Below, piece after piece: positions 37,660 through 51,168 of a stretch of DNA of 64,000 nucleotides (position 1 is its first letter; each line of letters starts with the position of its first letter). The stretch lies in NCBI GenBank assembly GCA_022578605.1, contig MU394074.1:496001-560000 (forward strand), in the 5' to 3' direction. The notes beneath the pieces were generated by a model. It saw only the letters and a list, made by a program, of their open reading frames with translations. It did not search any database and was not told the DNA's origin. This stretch comes from Camillea tinctor (Eukaryota; Ascomycota; Sordariomycetes; Xylariales; Xylariaceae). Made by a program: the position numbers and the translations under genes.

Positions 37660-40600
37660 CGATTCGTTAGCCAAGGTAATGATTCTAAGTAAACGGCCTC
37701 GAATCGATCATCCGGATATTATGTTGTTGTCCTTGAGTTGCGTATTCAAAGGCCGTTGTCGTCTGTTTTATCGACAGAATAGTCTTCTCGCTTGTCGTTT
37801 TCTCCCACCCTCTTGCTCTATCTCTCGTTCCTTGTTTTTCTAGTAGGGTAGGGGAGTATGTCGTATTGCTTGCGACCCTTTCATCATTAAGTGTTGTCCG
37901 AATACACTCGTATCTCTGTATAGTCGGCCGAGGCGTAACTAATATTGCTATTTACATCCAAGTATTCACAATGGATCCGTCTTGCTGATACACGCCGCCA
38001 GATGAGAGAGGTTTGGCGGAGATGAAGTAATAAGTGTGAATCAAGCCCTGGGAAAGAAATTGTGGTCCTCCTCCAGATACCTACCAGCTTACAAGGTGAG
38101 TGCATGCGTGCGGAGGGGTGGCTTGTGAGCAGCTGGGATCACCAGGATCGTGCAAGTACCCTGCTAGGATACTACACCATATCCCACCACATGTGCTCCC
38201 AGTCCTGCTCATACTACTTCGGCGTACCAGTGGATATCAGATTCGAATGGTACATCGCGGGGCCGGCGGGGGGCAGGTGACAGGGGATAGGGGAAAGTAC
38301 TAAGTATGGTGAAGAGTTTCAGAGGACGGTCTCCAAGAACAGGGGTTATGGATTGGCTCAGGGCAGAGAACCAAGCCAGAAATCGAGAAAACAATGGAGA
38401 TTTGCAGATTTCAGACCGGGGCCAACGCTAAATGGGCCCGATTGCCGTGGCTTCAAGGGCTTCACTACCTTAGTCTAGGAGGATTCCATGATCAGAAGAT
38501 CATATCTTGGAAGGATAGCATTGTCGGGCGGCATTTGGGATGGGGAAGACGACTTGCGCACGAATAGAAGCTCAGACGAACTAGCTAAAGCTGGCAATTC
38601 CCCCTTCTTGGAGGCTCGTCAACCATTTCAAGCGCCGACTCCACCGTCCCGAACATCCCTACACAACACCCCGATGAGGTTGGGTAGACAGTCCCAGCGA
38701 CCTTCCAGAATTCGCTAGCTGTACCCCCTGCCGTTGTATGGCCTGTTAAGAAATGCGGGTGACGAGGTACAAGTCGTAGTCGGTTGACTTCACATAAGAT
38801 GTAGGTACTCCAGGGCTCTAAAGATTCTACGGCAGACGAGGGACGATTTTACGATGAGAATACTCGGTCAAGCCTAGTCCGAAGGGGACTAACACTTCGG
38901 ACCATCAATGGAAATAGTGAGTTTTAAGTATCTAAGCCAGTTTCCTTTGGTCAATATAAATTTAGAATTCCAATCTACATGCTTGAGTATACCGTCCATT
39001 ACACTAGATGGTTCTCAATAAACATACTGCCCCTAGTTACTGGAGGTTAATTCACCTCGTCATCGTTAGATATATAGATAGAGGTGCAAATATCCACTGT
39101 CTCCTTAACCTGAGTAGTCGGAACCGCTCCGATAGAAGCAGAATGAGCGGGCAAGCCAACAAACTACGGTACAGGCCACCCCCCTGTCGCACATCTACCA
39201 TATGTACATCGTATAGGGCGTATTTTTTTTCCCCCCTGTCAGGTATCTGTGGCGGGCATCAGCCACCTCGCCATACTGAAATAGGCGTAGTTTTGCAAGG
39301 GCTAAAAAAGATACATCTGGTTTTCAGGGCACTTGCACGAGCCATACTCCAATTAAACCAGGCCCCTTTGCGAGCCGTGCTTTTCGGAGGTACTTAGCCA
39401 ATTGAAAAAACTTACCCCTAATAGGTTGTATACACCATTCATATACTTGAGTTCGGACGAGGATCCACACCAGCTTAAAAGGGAATCCGAGGACTAATTG
39501 ATTGCACGCACAGGTCAAATTCAAGATGTTCAAAAAGTTAATGACTTTTGATGAGATGGTGCCAATATACGGACACACTGTTGTTCACTATTTTGAAAGA
39601 AAAAATCAATTTGAAACTAATTGGTATTAAAAATGACTCCATCCCCCCCCTTATATGACCGCTACAATGTACAGCTCGCGCAAGATCAAAATGGTCTTTG
39701 CCACAACACAAAATAAAATAAAATAAAAATTATTGAGTCCAATCAGACATATATTAATACATAGCCCGATTAAGGTGCTCTTTTTGTGTTACCTGCCAAA
39801 GATGAATGCTATTCATAAAATCTCCTATCAAGCATCGCCCCCTAGCATGGTATGTATGAAGTCTAGACACCGTTTATTTCTTAGATACTTGACGCCATTC
39901 GCCTCCACAGGGTATCAATACGCAAAGCCCTCGATAACCACACATATGCTCGTATCTATAAGTCTTTTCCTTTATTAGTTAGGAGTCTATGATGACGCAA
40001 CTATTTTTGAAAGAATGTCCTCCCATGTCGTGTTCTTAGGTTTACTAGGAGAATACCCAAACACAACGATGGTACCGTAGCGCGACCATAAGATATGTTA
40101 CGTGGGTAGCTTATACCGTTCGTAATGAAATGCAGAACAGAAGTTACTAAAGATAGATAAAAGCTACCCGATCAACGTAGATCTACTTAGATATATCACA
40201 TACCCACATAAACAAAGCAGAATGGTGATGACTGACATCAAGATACCCCGATTGGTTGAAGACTGAATCATACAAACTGAGGTATCTACATAACCGCCAA
40301 ACTACAGCGAACCAGGGTTTATTCATGAAGCTATATTACTATGCATTTTCCTTTATACAGCTATCGTGCAGCTTAGTTTAATGGACAACTCTGCCGTCAT
40401 AATAGTGCCAGGTGGAATATCGGAGTCTTCGCGATTCGTCGGACCAACGGCTCTTGAGAATAACAAGCCAACTTCCAAGCAAAATTCGTAAGCGTTTCCT
40501 AATTAGAACACGGATGAGGCCAAGGCTTCTCTTGAGAGCCACCACGACAGGGGCGGAGACAAGAAGTATGGGGAACGGCGCTAGTCAGTGTCACCCATGC

Positions 40601-41524
40601 GGGACTCCGTTTCCTCCTCACCTCGGTTTGACACAGCGGCGCAGGATAAGTGCCTTGGTTTTGGGATCACATAGTCAGAGCTATATCTTTCTTTATTTTC
40701 TTTCTAATGAGCAGGGTGAAGAAATAACGAGAAATTCGTGCAAGCAGCCCCCCCTCCCCAAAACCATCTATCCAGAAAGAATAAGGCACAGGAGGCGCAT
40801 ACGGCCAACAAACAGCCTACTAATCACGTAACCTAGGGGCTCGGTCCTTCACCGTGATCACAGAGAATGAAATCAGACCGATGCGTAGACGTGGTGTGGG
40901 GCAAGCAATAGGTATGTAGTTGGTTTGAATTTTATCGTATTGTATTTTGAGGACCGTACCACTTATAGCAGTTTACAGGCTCACCACGGGAGGGAGTAGG
41001 AGATCGAAGACACGGACTTTGATACGGCCTACCGGGAGACTCTTAAACCGACCCGGGACCCAGTTATCATGTAGATGATACGGTAAGTACTAATAGTATG
41101 TAACTTTCGCCTCGCAAGTTCTAAGTATGGGCACTAGTTCGTCGTTGATGGATCAAAAATACAAGTGGCTTTTCGTACCAGGGTACCAAAATTCCTGGAA
41201 CCAGGCTCCATTAACTGATCCTTGGTCTTAATTACGAAACCTTAAGTGATGGCAGTAGAAGCCGATTGCCTCTCATCGCAAGATCTCATATATGATCTGA
41301 TAATCATATCAAAGACAACGTCTAGTGCAAAACAAAAAAAAAACACGCGCTGCAGTTCTTGGTCCTAGACAAACATAAACCCACACCAAAGATTCTAGGC
41401 TCGACTAGGGTGGAGTGAGACCGGTCTCGACTAAGGATGAGTAGATCTTCACTCAAATAGCTTCGAGTGGCCCTCCGTTTTGCGGCCCGGTGTATGCTTT
41501 GGCTAACTGTCCGAAAGCCTTGAT

Positions 41525-41815
41525 TCAGTTGAAGGGCAATCGGAAAACCAGGGGAGCAGGATAAGGGAGGCGGCCGTTGTAGTACTTCCTTAATTGCAGC
41601 ACATATGCATCTTGGGCTGAGAATGGCATGTTGTAGCCGTGGATTCCCCATGGCGCGCAACCCATGACAGGGGTGGTGTATGCGGCGGTTACTTCAAGGA
41701 CGTGGTGTAGTGTTGTATCTGCGTGTCTACGCGACATCGCGCTAAGTGACGGCGCCGCCCCAATGCCTGTCTTATTCTGGAGCAAGACACCATGCCGTAC
41801 ACTCGACTGGACTTG
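41525..41815 (-). other. Possible terminal coding exon of an unrecognised gene
   Basis: 96 codons open to a stop at 41525, GC-rich at third positions (GGGTTGCGCGCCATGGGG) in an AT-rich setting. TTCAAG just upstream is an acceptor-like site, and GTAAGA 42 bp further upstream a donor-like site. I could not assemble the earlier exons or a start codon. The encoded text (TPVMGCAPWGIHGYNMPF, LRKYYNGRLPYPAP) matches nothing I recognise. Confidence 0.3.
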
Positions 41816-44800
41816 CTTGAATTTGTATGTCACTTTACCATGTGTTGTGCTTCTTACAGGTGCTGCTACCTACCTACATATTCCCATCAGGCAGTCAGGT
41901 TAGTGACAGATCCGAACAACCCAGGGGGGAAAGACCTTCGTCGTCGGGGATTACCGACCTTTACGCCGAGCGCATATGTGAAGGCGATGTAAAATAAAGG
42001 ATATTCACTTACGTCGGCACTTGACTCTGTGCCACAGCAGCACGCCAGTCAAGCCGGTGGGCAGCCGAAGAAGTTCATGACCTTAATGAAGGCTTGTCAG
42101 CAGTAATTCTTGGCCCTGTGGCTAAGCAGGTCTTTTCATGACCCAACACGACCTGTTTCTATCCTTTCTTTTCACGTGGTTGGTGTCTTGGCTTCCTTTT
42201 GAAAACCTGGAATTCCGAGTCGCAGGATACCTTTCCGTTGCAGCTATCACGTCTCCTATGTGATACTGCATTGCTCCCCTCCAAAAGCCACATCAGCTTT
42301 ATATACACGACTTATACCACAACACTTTACTAATTATCAGGGAATATGTTAACGAAAATTTAGCAGTGCCTACGTATACGTCACAGACAAGAGCTTTCAT
42401 GGCTGAGACATGGTTCAAGTAGTAGGTATCTAGCCCCCCTCATACGAACCCTTTTGTTCTGTTGTACCACCGTTCTCCCCCTTCTCCCCTCTCTTGATAT
42501 CTAAACATTGATCTATTATTGTTGACTTCGGCTGAGAGAAATATATGCCTGCTTCGTTAGGAAATCTCTCGGGGTTTGATAGAGAATCTTGCGGAAGGTA
42601 ACATTATCACATCTCATACCCCCACGGCAATCCAGCATCGCTCCTGGATACCTAATGTTACTCTTTATCCAGGGTTATCCAATTTTTAAGTAAAATCAAA
42701 ATGAAGACCCTTGGTGTTTTGATTGTTTAGAAGGTCGCTAGTGGCCAACCCGCGGGTTTCGTTCTTGTTAATCGTCAACATCAATCCAGTCAATATGCTC
42801 CGTACCTAGATACCTTGACTGTAACAAGCCCGGTGGAAGGATGTGGAGATGGTGAGCAGGGGACCCTGTGACAACCCCCAACATCAACAGAATCTTCTTG
42901 AAAATCTGTGAGCATACTTCGTCGTAAGCCTGACGTGGAGCTAACAAACCAGCAAGATAGCAGATGTCCTGTAATTTCCCTACGGTCAGGTCAAGGCTTG
43001 ACTACCGGCATACATTATATTCAAATCACACCATGAAGCCACCGTGGCGCCGGTGGCGTCCCCCAAGACGACGCTTTTCTGCAAGATATAGACAGCCGCA
43101 ACTCGAATTATATCGCATAAACGACTGAGAATCAGACCAGGCTTTTGTTTTGTGATTCGCTATGCGCAACATGCGCATCAACAGCGATCCCTAGTCCTCG
43201 ATAAGTCTTGGCCCATATCATAATATTCAGCGCTCTAGTAGATAGTGAATCCTGAACCTAAGATTTCTAACCTAGACCCAGACTACCACAGCTACGGGAT
43301 CAGCTATTGTCTAGGATCTTTTTAATGGCACTATAATACGTCTCAGCTAGTTTACACTACATCCCACAGATTTAATATAATAACTCACAGCCTTAAATGT
43401 CTAAGCCTTTACGGAAAAGATTGAAACTTTTGATCAGTAGTAAGTGTATAAACAACAGAAAACCTCAAAAAAAGGAAAAAGAAAGAAAAAGAATAATCAT
43501 TTTATTCAATCACTTTCGCACTCTGAATCGATCGCCAGTACCTTCTAGTTCCGGCTTTCCCACCTTGAAACGGAACTTCTCTTGGTAAATTCGCCGTTCA
43601 CTACTAGTCAGAGTACATTTAGCACGGACAGGCTGCAGCAAGAAGGGTGCATAGCCGGCCCGACAGCACACCCATTGGAGGGTGTGTGTTGATGTGACCT
43701 CAAAGCTTGACTGTCCCTCTAAACGGCACCAACTCCACAGGATCCGATGTCAATTGGTGAAGGGGGGTATGAACGTCCGGCGAATAGCAAACAACTTACC
43801 CCTTTCACCACCTCAAGTTGCACTTCATCCAGCCTGGTCACTCAAGGGCCAGAGCTACCTGATCAGGGAAATTATTATTTTGAGTATTTCATATATCCTC
43901 CGGTATATTACTGATTAAACGCCCACTTTATACTAGCAAGTCCTTAAATATTATTTTTTTACCACGCCCATGAGAATACGTATCTCATCCGAACATTTTA
44001 TTTTTATCGTGAGGTATTTAAAATGTGGAACAAGATTTTTTCTTTTTTCAAAAGGATACTACTTATGTTTACTCCCTATTGCAGAATACTAGACTATTGA
44101 TTCTTGTCAATCCTACATTGAATATGATTTTACAAATCCTTTCGTATAAGCGTATGCAGAAAGAACTGTTGGTTAGCCACTCAGAGAAATGTGTATCTTG
44201 TAGTTCAAATAACGTCAGGATCATATTGTGCCCATATACCAATTCAAGTCCGTTATCCGAGAAAGACTGAATATACACAATGCTGAAGGCCAACCTAAGT
44301 ATTTAGAATATTGACATTTGGCAACGTCTATGCTTCCAAGACGTACCCTTCCTATAGTCAAATTAAGTGACTCGACTCCAAAATACAAACATTTACGTAA
44401 TTTATACTCATTGACAAGTTATTCAATTGTAATTGTATTTTGTATTGACTAGACTAACCTTATAACTATCCTTCTAGGTCCTCTTCTCCAACCTCCTTTC
44501 CTGATATTTTGGGTAGTAAAGGAATATAGTAACACTATACGACGGGGAACCTTTTCGACCTCCGACGCGGAGGAAGAGGTCCCATGGTCAGACATGCACA
44601 AGATGAATACGATGCCGGCCAGGGCCTCTTCAGCATCGAGAAATAATCTCACTTCATTATACAAAGAATTACTACTCAGTTAAGCATAGGAGTATTGCCA
44701 TTCTGCAATTTATTGGTCTTTTTGTATATGCTTAGCGTACAGTCGTCTAAGCGTTGTTACGTAGCCCTGTTTCTGTTCCTTCTCTACATAATCTGACCGA

Positions 44801-45164
44801 GATTAATCTAGAGCCGGCGAGATTATACCCCAGTCCTTTGAACCCCTTAAAATGTCAAAGATTTATCTATCACGATTCTATAGTGCAAGAATGAACAGAT
44901 TATTGTATTGATTAAATTTTTGAGATAAGATTTTTTGTAGGGATTAATATAAGCTTATATGAATACCACGGGATGGTTTAAAGGAGCATCTCTATTCTTA
45001 TTGTAAGGCACAATGCCACACCCTTTTCATCCAGCCTCAAACAGACATTGAGTTAAAGTCCGTATATAACCCCTGGGGTTGAAACTTCTAGTGGGAGTTT
45101 ATCTTCTCTGTATACATAGGCTCAATTAAACTCGACCAGAATATTTCTTTAGTCTGGATATGGT

Positions 45165-45430
45165 ACTTACTCTTAGGTGCCGGCAATCCCATCCAGCATC
45201 CCCATGGTTTGGATCAAACACAGCCAGACAAAGTGCTGCAATGTAGGTTCTCCTAGATCTCTATTAGTAGATACTAGTAGTCTATTCCCAAATGGTTACC
45301 TATTCGTACAGGGTTACATGACTGACCAGGCAAAGACTAAGGTAACCACGTGGCTGTGTGAAACCAAAACCATAACTACTTGCGATACCGTCGCTTATAC
45401 TTAGAAACACTTTTTGTTGCCTGTGCCCCT
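45165..45430. repeat. Weak repeat pair, member B
   Basis: Partner of 27880-28140; see that entry for the shared blocks. A 75-codon + strand frame (45177-45404) spans it, but the other copy has stops in the matching frame. Confidence 0.3.
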
Positions 45431-46213
45431 GATCTATCACTTTCTGATATAGGGTGAATCACACCACATGAATAGAGATGACTCTGACCGAAAACATTGA
45501 TAACCAATAAGACTATCTTGAAACCGCCACTGCTTATATATTACCTCCCTGTGGCGTCTATAAAATCTTCTGAATCCCAATAACTACAATGTGTTGATTC
45601 GGCAGAAAACCTAAAGTAGGTGGCCATAGTAAACGCTACATCAGCTCTCCAAAAGGACCAAGCATAATGATCGTTGGGAACAGAGTACCAATTGAACCCA
45701 ATTGGGCCCCCGAACGATCTCTAAGATCAATACATTCATTCATGTTGTCATAGTTCTTTGATCGATATACTATTATCTATTGCGATTGAAAGTGTCTCCT
45801 TGTTGGTTATTCCAGTTTCATCGATATATTGTAAGACTCACTTGATCTGTTACTTTTCCAGTAAGCCTTGTTGTTAACTATACTTCATTAGGCCAACTGC
45901 AAATAGTCTTTCATACTTGGCTCGCTAATACAAGAAGTATTTGATATAAATAGCTAGTTTCTATATATCCTATAGAGCATATAGCTATGGGATCAGATCA
46001 TACGATATACATAAACTCAGAAGACAAGAAGGAGTCTATGCTTATGGAGAAGTATATTCATTTTCTGTCAAGCTGCAACCCCTTTGCCACCGGCCCGTTG
46101 GTACCAGCTACCTAATCAACAATATTGGGGGAATAATATCTAATCATGTCAATAGTAATGTTTGGAAATACCGATAAAAGAAAAGAAAGAGGACGAGGAG
46201 TGAGTGGGGCCAT

Positions 46214-46350
46214 GGGGGGGGGGGGGGGGGGGGGGGGGAAAAAAAAAAGGTTGCTTTGAGGGAAGTTGACAATTTACAGGAAAATTAGCCAGACATTGTT
46301 TTTCGCCCAAACAGTTTGTTTTGCCTGGTGGTTTAGGGNNNNNNNNNNGC

Positions 46351-46394
<44 letters not shown>

Positions 46395-46405
46395 CCCCCC
46401 CCCCC

Positions 46406-46435
<30 letters not shown>
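46214..46435. other. Assembly gap flanked by G and C homopolymers
   Basis: A 25-base G run (46214-46238) and a 10-base A run are followed by about 90 bases, ten Ns (46339-46348), then an 84-base C tract broken only by two G. The 40 bases at 46281-46320, before the gap, align ungapped to 46478-46517, after it, with 30 of 40 matches. This suggests one locus read twice with errors. Not biological structure; open frames of poly-Gly or poly-Pro here are artefacts. Confidence 0.85.
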
Positions 46436-46437
<2 letters not shown>

Positions 46438-48903
46438 AAAACGAAGCTTCAGTATACTGATCTTCCAAAATTACTCTCAAATTAGCCAAACATGGATTAT
46501 CCACCAAACATATTCTTTAGCAGAGTTGCATACATCCGGTCTATTACCTTTGACCAGAGAAGGGAACTCTAACAATGCTCTCATAATGTGCAGCGCTAAA
46601 ACGGGAAGAATACTCGCAAGTCAACCCATGTCGAGAAAAGCATTCTTCTGAACACCATAAGCGAAATATCATTTATTTCATTAAGCACACCATCGAACAC
46701 TCAACAATGAGTAACTATATAGAAATTTTTTTCAATCATAAGGGAAATAAGAAATATATCGAATCGCTATAGAAAGTGGCAGAACTTTTATATTGAAGCA
46801 AAAGCCTTGGTGTTACGTCGCAGCCAGGGAGGTAACCATATGATACACACTTGGGGTACAATGACCATTAGGTCATTGTGTGAAGCTTTTGCTCTTTTGG
46901 CTCAGTTTGTTGCCCAAACCAATTGTGATATTTGGGTTTTACATCAAAGGGAAAAGAATTGAGCAGATTAATTAAGCCCGTTGGTAACAGGTAGAAACTC
47001 CAAGCATACAGCAGTTAAGATAGAATAAAAGGACCCGTATATATGTCAGTAACTAGAGCAGCGGCATATTATAATGCCTCAAGGTCTAGACGAGACGATC
47101 ATGTAGCCCCCTTCCGCTCGATATGATAAGATTTGATAGGGAGTTCTGCGTAGGATGTCTTTCCCCATCACTCACCGTGGCTATGAACACTTCTATAAAA
47201 GTGACTCTTGCTAGAAAGATATCCCCTAGTTGTAGTACCAGCAACATTGTCAAGTAAAAGAGTCAAGGAGAGTAAAAAGGGATTAAAAATGGGAAGAAAG
47301 CCGTTGCTATTAGATTAAGAACTGTCAGGTTAGAAAACTCCCCTTCGTAACGGTTTGGGACATCCACGACCCCTTTTATACCAATTCCAGTGGGCCTACA
47401 TCCCATAGTGGCATCTTTTTGAGTCTTTAACTTACAGTCTTTGACAAATGCATTCAGTGCAGAGTCCCATTGAAATAACCTTTCCGTCAAGAGGCCCTTA
47501 GGTAATCGCGATGTTGTATGAGAGTCTAGAACTACAACTGTCTCTAATACTGCTACATATCTATCAAACATTCTCTTAGTTCCCCTACCAGGTACACACT
47601 ACCTTGTATCCCACGACTTAGTACACCGCTCCTAACACCTTTAGATGAATCATTATTATCATGTGAAATACTATTGTTCCCTCAAGTCAAAATCCCGACT
47701 ATAAGTCCATGCTTTATAGGTATTGAAAATTCTGTAGGTTAGTCTATAGCTTATGCCGTGTTCCTGATATAAAAGCATAGTAAGCACCTAAACTAATTTT
47801 TCTAATGGTAAAAAACTTACTTATTCAGGCTTTACCACTTTCAAAGTTCCTTCAAGTAATAACATAGTTTAAAACTTTATTTGTAGAAATAAGTGAATAC
47901 ACTCCATCATATTTAGGCACAATGTCTATCTGCAGTCACTTGCATATAAGGGGTAGGCCCTCCCATCATCTAGTGATATATGTTCACTTAATCAAGTAAT
48001 CTCATAATTTCATTTGAACACCATTCAGATGTCCGATGTGGGCACGTCGACGGGAGACATCAATTTCATAATTGTATAAAAAGGCAACAAACGAGGGGAC
48101 TTCTTTGGTCCAGTATATCAAAGTTCCAATGAAACTATCGAATAGTCTATGTATGCATGAGGAGAATAGAGTACAATAATAGAGGTATAATTTACCTACT
48201 AATATGCTCTCTGGAAAACAAAACCCTTCTATGCTTTGTTTAGTAGTTATTTATGTACGATATAGCTTAAGGGTTGCAAAAATGCAGATGTACGCTAGGA
48301 GCTCATCAGCACCGGAACCCCATCAAGCCATTGTTCTTATAAGATATCGATCCGTATGAAGTGTACGGATCCAAAAACGAAAACATGCGGACTTCACAAT
48401 GAAATCACCATCCATCCCCCATCATATCCTTAAGAACCCAGCAGCAAATATGATAGAATGATACCCATCCATTTGATAGCGTATCCATCCGCCTCATGAT
48501 TTCATCTCATCTCCTTGTAGGTACACTGTCGTGGTCGTATCGAATAAGGGAATAATATAGGCACCATAAAATCATTTAGCCATCCTAGAAGTATAGCTCG
48601 CATTGCGTATATGCTAAAGACACTCCCTCCCTAATCGTGCTTGACCGGCAGCGTGAGCCGTCTATTCCCATTCGACTGTGCCGTGAGTCTAGTCCATCGA
48701 GGCTTAATATGATAACCGCTTTTTCAGAGTCAGGAATTTTCTGGTCGGAGAAAAAGGGGGTGGGCGTGGATTACCAGCCGTTGATCTCGTGGTTATCCAA
48801 GTCGTAAAATTAAAATGGCATCATTATCCATGCGCGGTCGGCCGTTTCTCAAGTAGAATATAACAATCAATTCAACATAAAGTCTCTTCGTCGGAGTTTA
48901 TGC

Positions 48904-51168
48904 TTAAAACATTCCCGGGCCATTCGCTAGACGGACAAAACTGTATGGTACGTTTTGCCCAACGAGTAACCTCAGCGTTTCCACCGTCGTAAAAGCCGTC
49001 GTATCAGCGACACCATATGCAGTGAACCCATTGTGCTCCGCCACAGTACTCAGATCTCCTTTCCTAGGGCCATCAGTGAGGTCAAGGAAAACCTTCCGGA
49101 TTTGCGTAGATGACCCTCTAGTACCGCCGAAAACACGCACTAGCATTCCCACGATATTTGATTTTTCTGGAGCAAGAGCAGAGATGATAACAAAGGGGCT
49201 AGCTTCTTCGCCCACCATTCTCGCTCTCTGAAGGTTTTCTAGACTATTGAAAGGCTCCACATGAAGACCCCGAGCTAATACAAGAGGCGTCTTAAATCCG
49301 ACCGTATATACCTTTCCTATGCGAAGAGCTTTTAGCGCGTACATTGTTGGCGCTGCATCATCAGAATTAGCGGCCAAGACAACAGCCGTTCGACCAGAGT
49401 AAGCCGAAGGGGCAAGATCACGAGTTAGGGTGCTCAGAATCCCACGCCAGCTCGCATTATCAAATACAAGTGATGAATTCGGTGGCAGCCCGTGGGGAGA
49501 ACGAGACGGTGTACCATATGGAGACTCTGAATTCCGTTGCGGGCTAGAGGGAATAGATGAAGGCGCAGATGTTGGTGTAGAGGTCGGTGAAGGATGAACC
49601 ACAATAGTGTCAATCATCCCAATCATTCGGGCAGCATCAGTGAGAAAAGGGCCGGCGCCGTTATTAAGCCTGGCGAAGAATGTGCTATTATGCATCAGGC
49701 TCGAGAAAGATACCGGGGGGCTTAAGTATGCTCCTCCGAAAGACTTCTGATTACACCAAGCTTCTACAGCAGTTGACCCCTTTGACTGCCTTTCGACCAC
49801 GGCGAATTGATGCGGTAAACCAAGTTCATTGAAGCATTTTTCATAGAATGGCGCATATGGTGTACTGATCCTAGACGACGGAGAACTAATCCCATAGATG
49901 TTCTTTTTCGGAAGCTGTCCAAGGAGCGATAAGGCGGCATTGATTTCGGCGATGCTCATTTGGCCAGGGGCTGCGATAATGGGAAGAAGCGGGTGGGTAA
50001 CAGGAGTGAAGACCTTATTGAGAGTCCGCGAGAACTGGCCGGTTTCACCCATATTGACTGCTGAAAGAGGTGGTGAGTCTGGGTACTCACTGTGGATCTT
50101 GGACCGGAAATATTCTAGCTCAAAGTTCTCATTATGGTCATTGATGATGGCTATCATCTTGACAATATCGGCGTACTTGCGTGACTCGAGAAATATCGAT
50201 TGAGCCTGGACTGAGGGCCACTTAAAAGTGCCAGAAAAGTCGTGAAAAGCAGACATAATATGACTGCTGCCTCGTTGTTCATAGAGCTTCTGACGTATGT
50301 GTTCTGGAAGCCACAGCTCGACATCGATATATTCAACTCCCCATTGAATGGCTCGATAAAGGTACTCATAGTATAGATTAGGATTGTCCATGGGAAACCT
50401 CCCGTTCTCTCTCGTACACCTTGTGGTGAAAATGATCGGTAGCTCGGTCCTCTGGCGAAGTAGCATTACCTGTTCCCCGACGTAGCTCAGACTCGGTATT
50501 TTAGCAAATGTGCCATCACCCAAAGGCTCCTGGAGTAGGTCGACCCGCAGCTCTACAGCATCTGCGCCAACCGTGAGGATATCTATGTTAGGCAAAGCAG
50601 CTCGTACATCCGGGAATGTCGTGGAAATGAAATACGTGCGAGGTTTAGACATTAACGTCTCATGATGGTCAAGCTGCCCTAGTGTAAATGAAATGAAGCG
50701 GGATAAGTCTCGACGGAAGAACGGAGCCTCAGTATACAAGAACTCATAGTCGCACTGAGTAGAGAGATATGTATCCGGGGGCATTCCTAGACTGACGCAG
50801 TGAGCGTTTATAGCGACCACGGCGTCTCGGTCTCGAGAGGCGATGTCGAACTTGGCACTTTCGGCAGATATCCCAAGCACCAACTCCTGCTCCGCCGACG
50901 TTACACCTTGAAAGCTATCGGCGAGTCGCGACGGCTTCCCTAATACATCGGCGAATACTGGCACGATCTTCTCTTGTCCAGGTCCGTATATGATAATAGC
51001 AGTTCGAGTGTCGCCTCTTTGCAACCCACTGCTAGTTTTGATTCCAGGCGCAATAGGTGACCGTGATCGCCGATCCAAGTCCAAGTCCATCTCACTCGCA
51101 ATAGCCCCATTCATACTGAGCGGGCGGACAGGAGTAGGTGCCCGAGGTAACTGTTGAACCGACGTCAT
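48904..51168 (-). CDS. Quinate-pathway repressor-like protein (QutR/qa-1S type)
   Basis: Single frame of 754 residues from the first ATG (51168); the open frame extends to 51180 and a TTGCAG acceptor-like site there leaves room for an upstream exon. The family derives from the last three domains of the AROM shikimate enzyme and represses quinate catabolism genes in Aspergillus and Neurospora. Here: residues about 55-165 align with the shikimate-kinase-like domain ([20 protein letters not shown]), but the P-loop is reduced to YGPGQEKI without GK[ST]. Residues about 178-420 are type I dehydroquinase-like and keep His 309 (SAFHDF), Lys 337 (DIVKMIAI) and the APGQM loop. Residues about 425-754 are shikimate-dehydrogenase-like, but the usual catalytic Lys position reads [11 protein letters not shown] Ser/Pro-rich insertion lies near 540-575. 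Published family members are near 900 residues, so this one is short at the N-terminus. Confidence 0.88.
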   Translation of the reverse strand: MTSVQQLPRAPTPVRPLSMNGAIASEMDLDLDRRSRSPIAPGIKTSSGLQRGDTRTAIIIYGPGQEKIVPVFADVLGKPSRLADSFQGVTSAEQELVLGISAESAKFDIASRDRDAVVAINAHCVSLGMPPDTYLSTQCDYEFLYTEAPFFRRDLSRFISFTLGQLDHHETLMSKPRTYFISTTFPDVRAALPNIDILTVGADAVELRVDLLQEPLGDGTFAKIPSLSYVGEQVMLLRQRTELPIIFTTRCTRENGRFPMDNPNLYYEYLYRAIQWGVEYIDVELWLPEHIRQKLYEQRGSSHIMSAFHDFSGTFKWPSVQAQSIFLESRKYADIVKMIAIINDHNENFELEYFRSKIHSEYPDSPPLSAVNMGETGQFSRTLNKVFTPVTHPLLPIIAAPGQMSIAEINAALSLLGQLPKKNIYGISSPSSRISTPYAPFYEKCFNELGLPHQFAVVERQSKGSTAVEAWCNQKSFGGAYLSPPVSFSSLMHNSTFFARLNNGAGPFLTDAARMIGMIDTIVVHPSPTSTPTSAPSSIPSSPQRNSESPYGTPSRSPHGLPPNSSLVFDNASWRGILSTLTRDLAPSAYSGRTAVVLAANSDDAAPTMYALKALRIGKVYTVGFKTPLVLARGLHVEPFNSLENLQRARMVGEEASPFVIISALAPEKSNIVGMLVRVFGGTRGSSTQIRKVFLDLTDGPRKGDLSTVAEHNGFTAYGVADTTAFTTVETLRLLVGQNVPYSFVRLANGPGMF

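Larger units (their letters stand above)
37660..48903. other. 11-kb region without supportable complete genes
   Basis: Begins with the leader and promoter of the Zn2Cys6 gene. The remainder holds only short frames. The most coding-like is 41525-41815 (-), listed separately. A frame at 47263-47571 (-) has some protein-like text (SRLPKGLLTERLFQWDSAL) but no partner exons. An (AAAAT)n run lies near 39709-39729. The assembly gap and homopolymers at 46214-46435 fall here. Confidence 0.4.

Noticed and set aside
39008..39397. 129-codon + strand frame
   Set aside because: No coding-like composition, domain or splice context; crosses a T/C homopolymer.
40412..40831. 139-codon + strand frame
   Set aside because: Arg/Ser-rich random-looking text, no start context or homologous motif.
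46149..46507. Poly-Pro and poly-Gly frames
   Set aside because: Made of homopolymer and N bases at an assembly gap.
47263..47571. 102-codon - strand frame
   Set aside because: Some protein-like text, but no family motif and no supporting exons.
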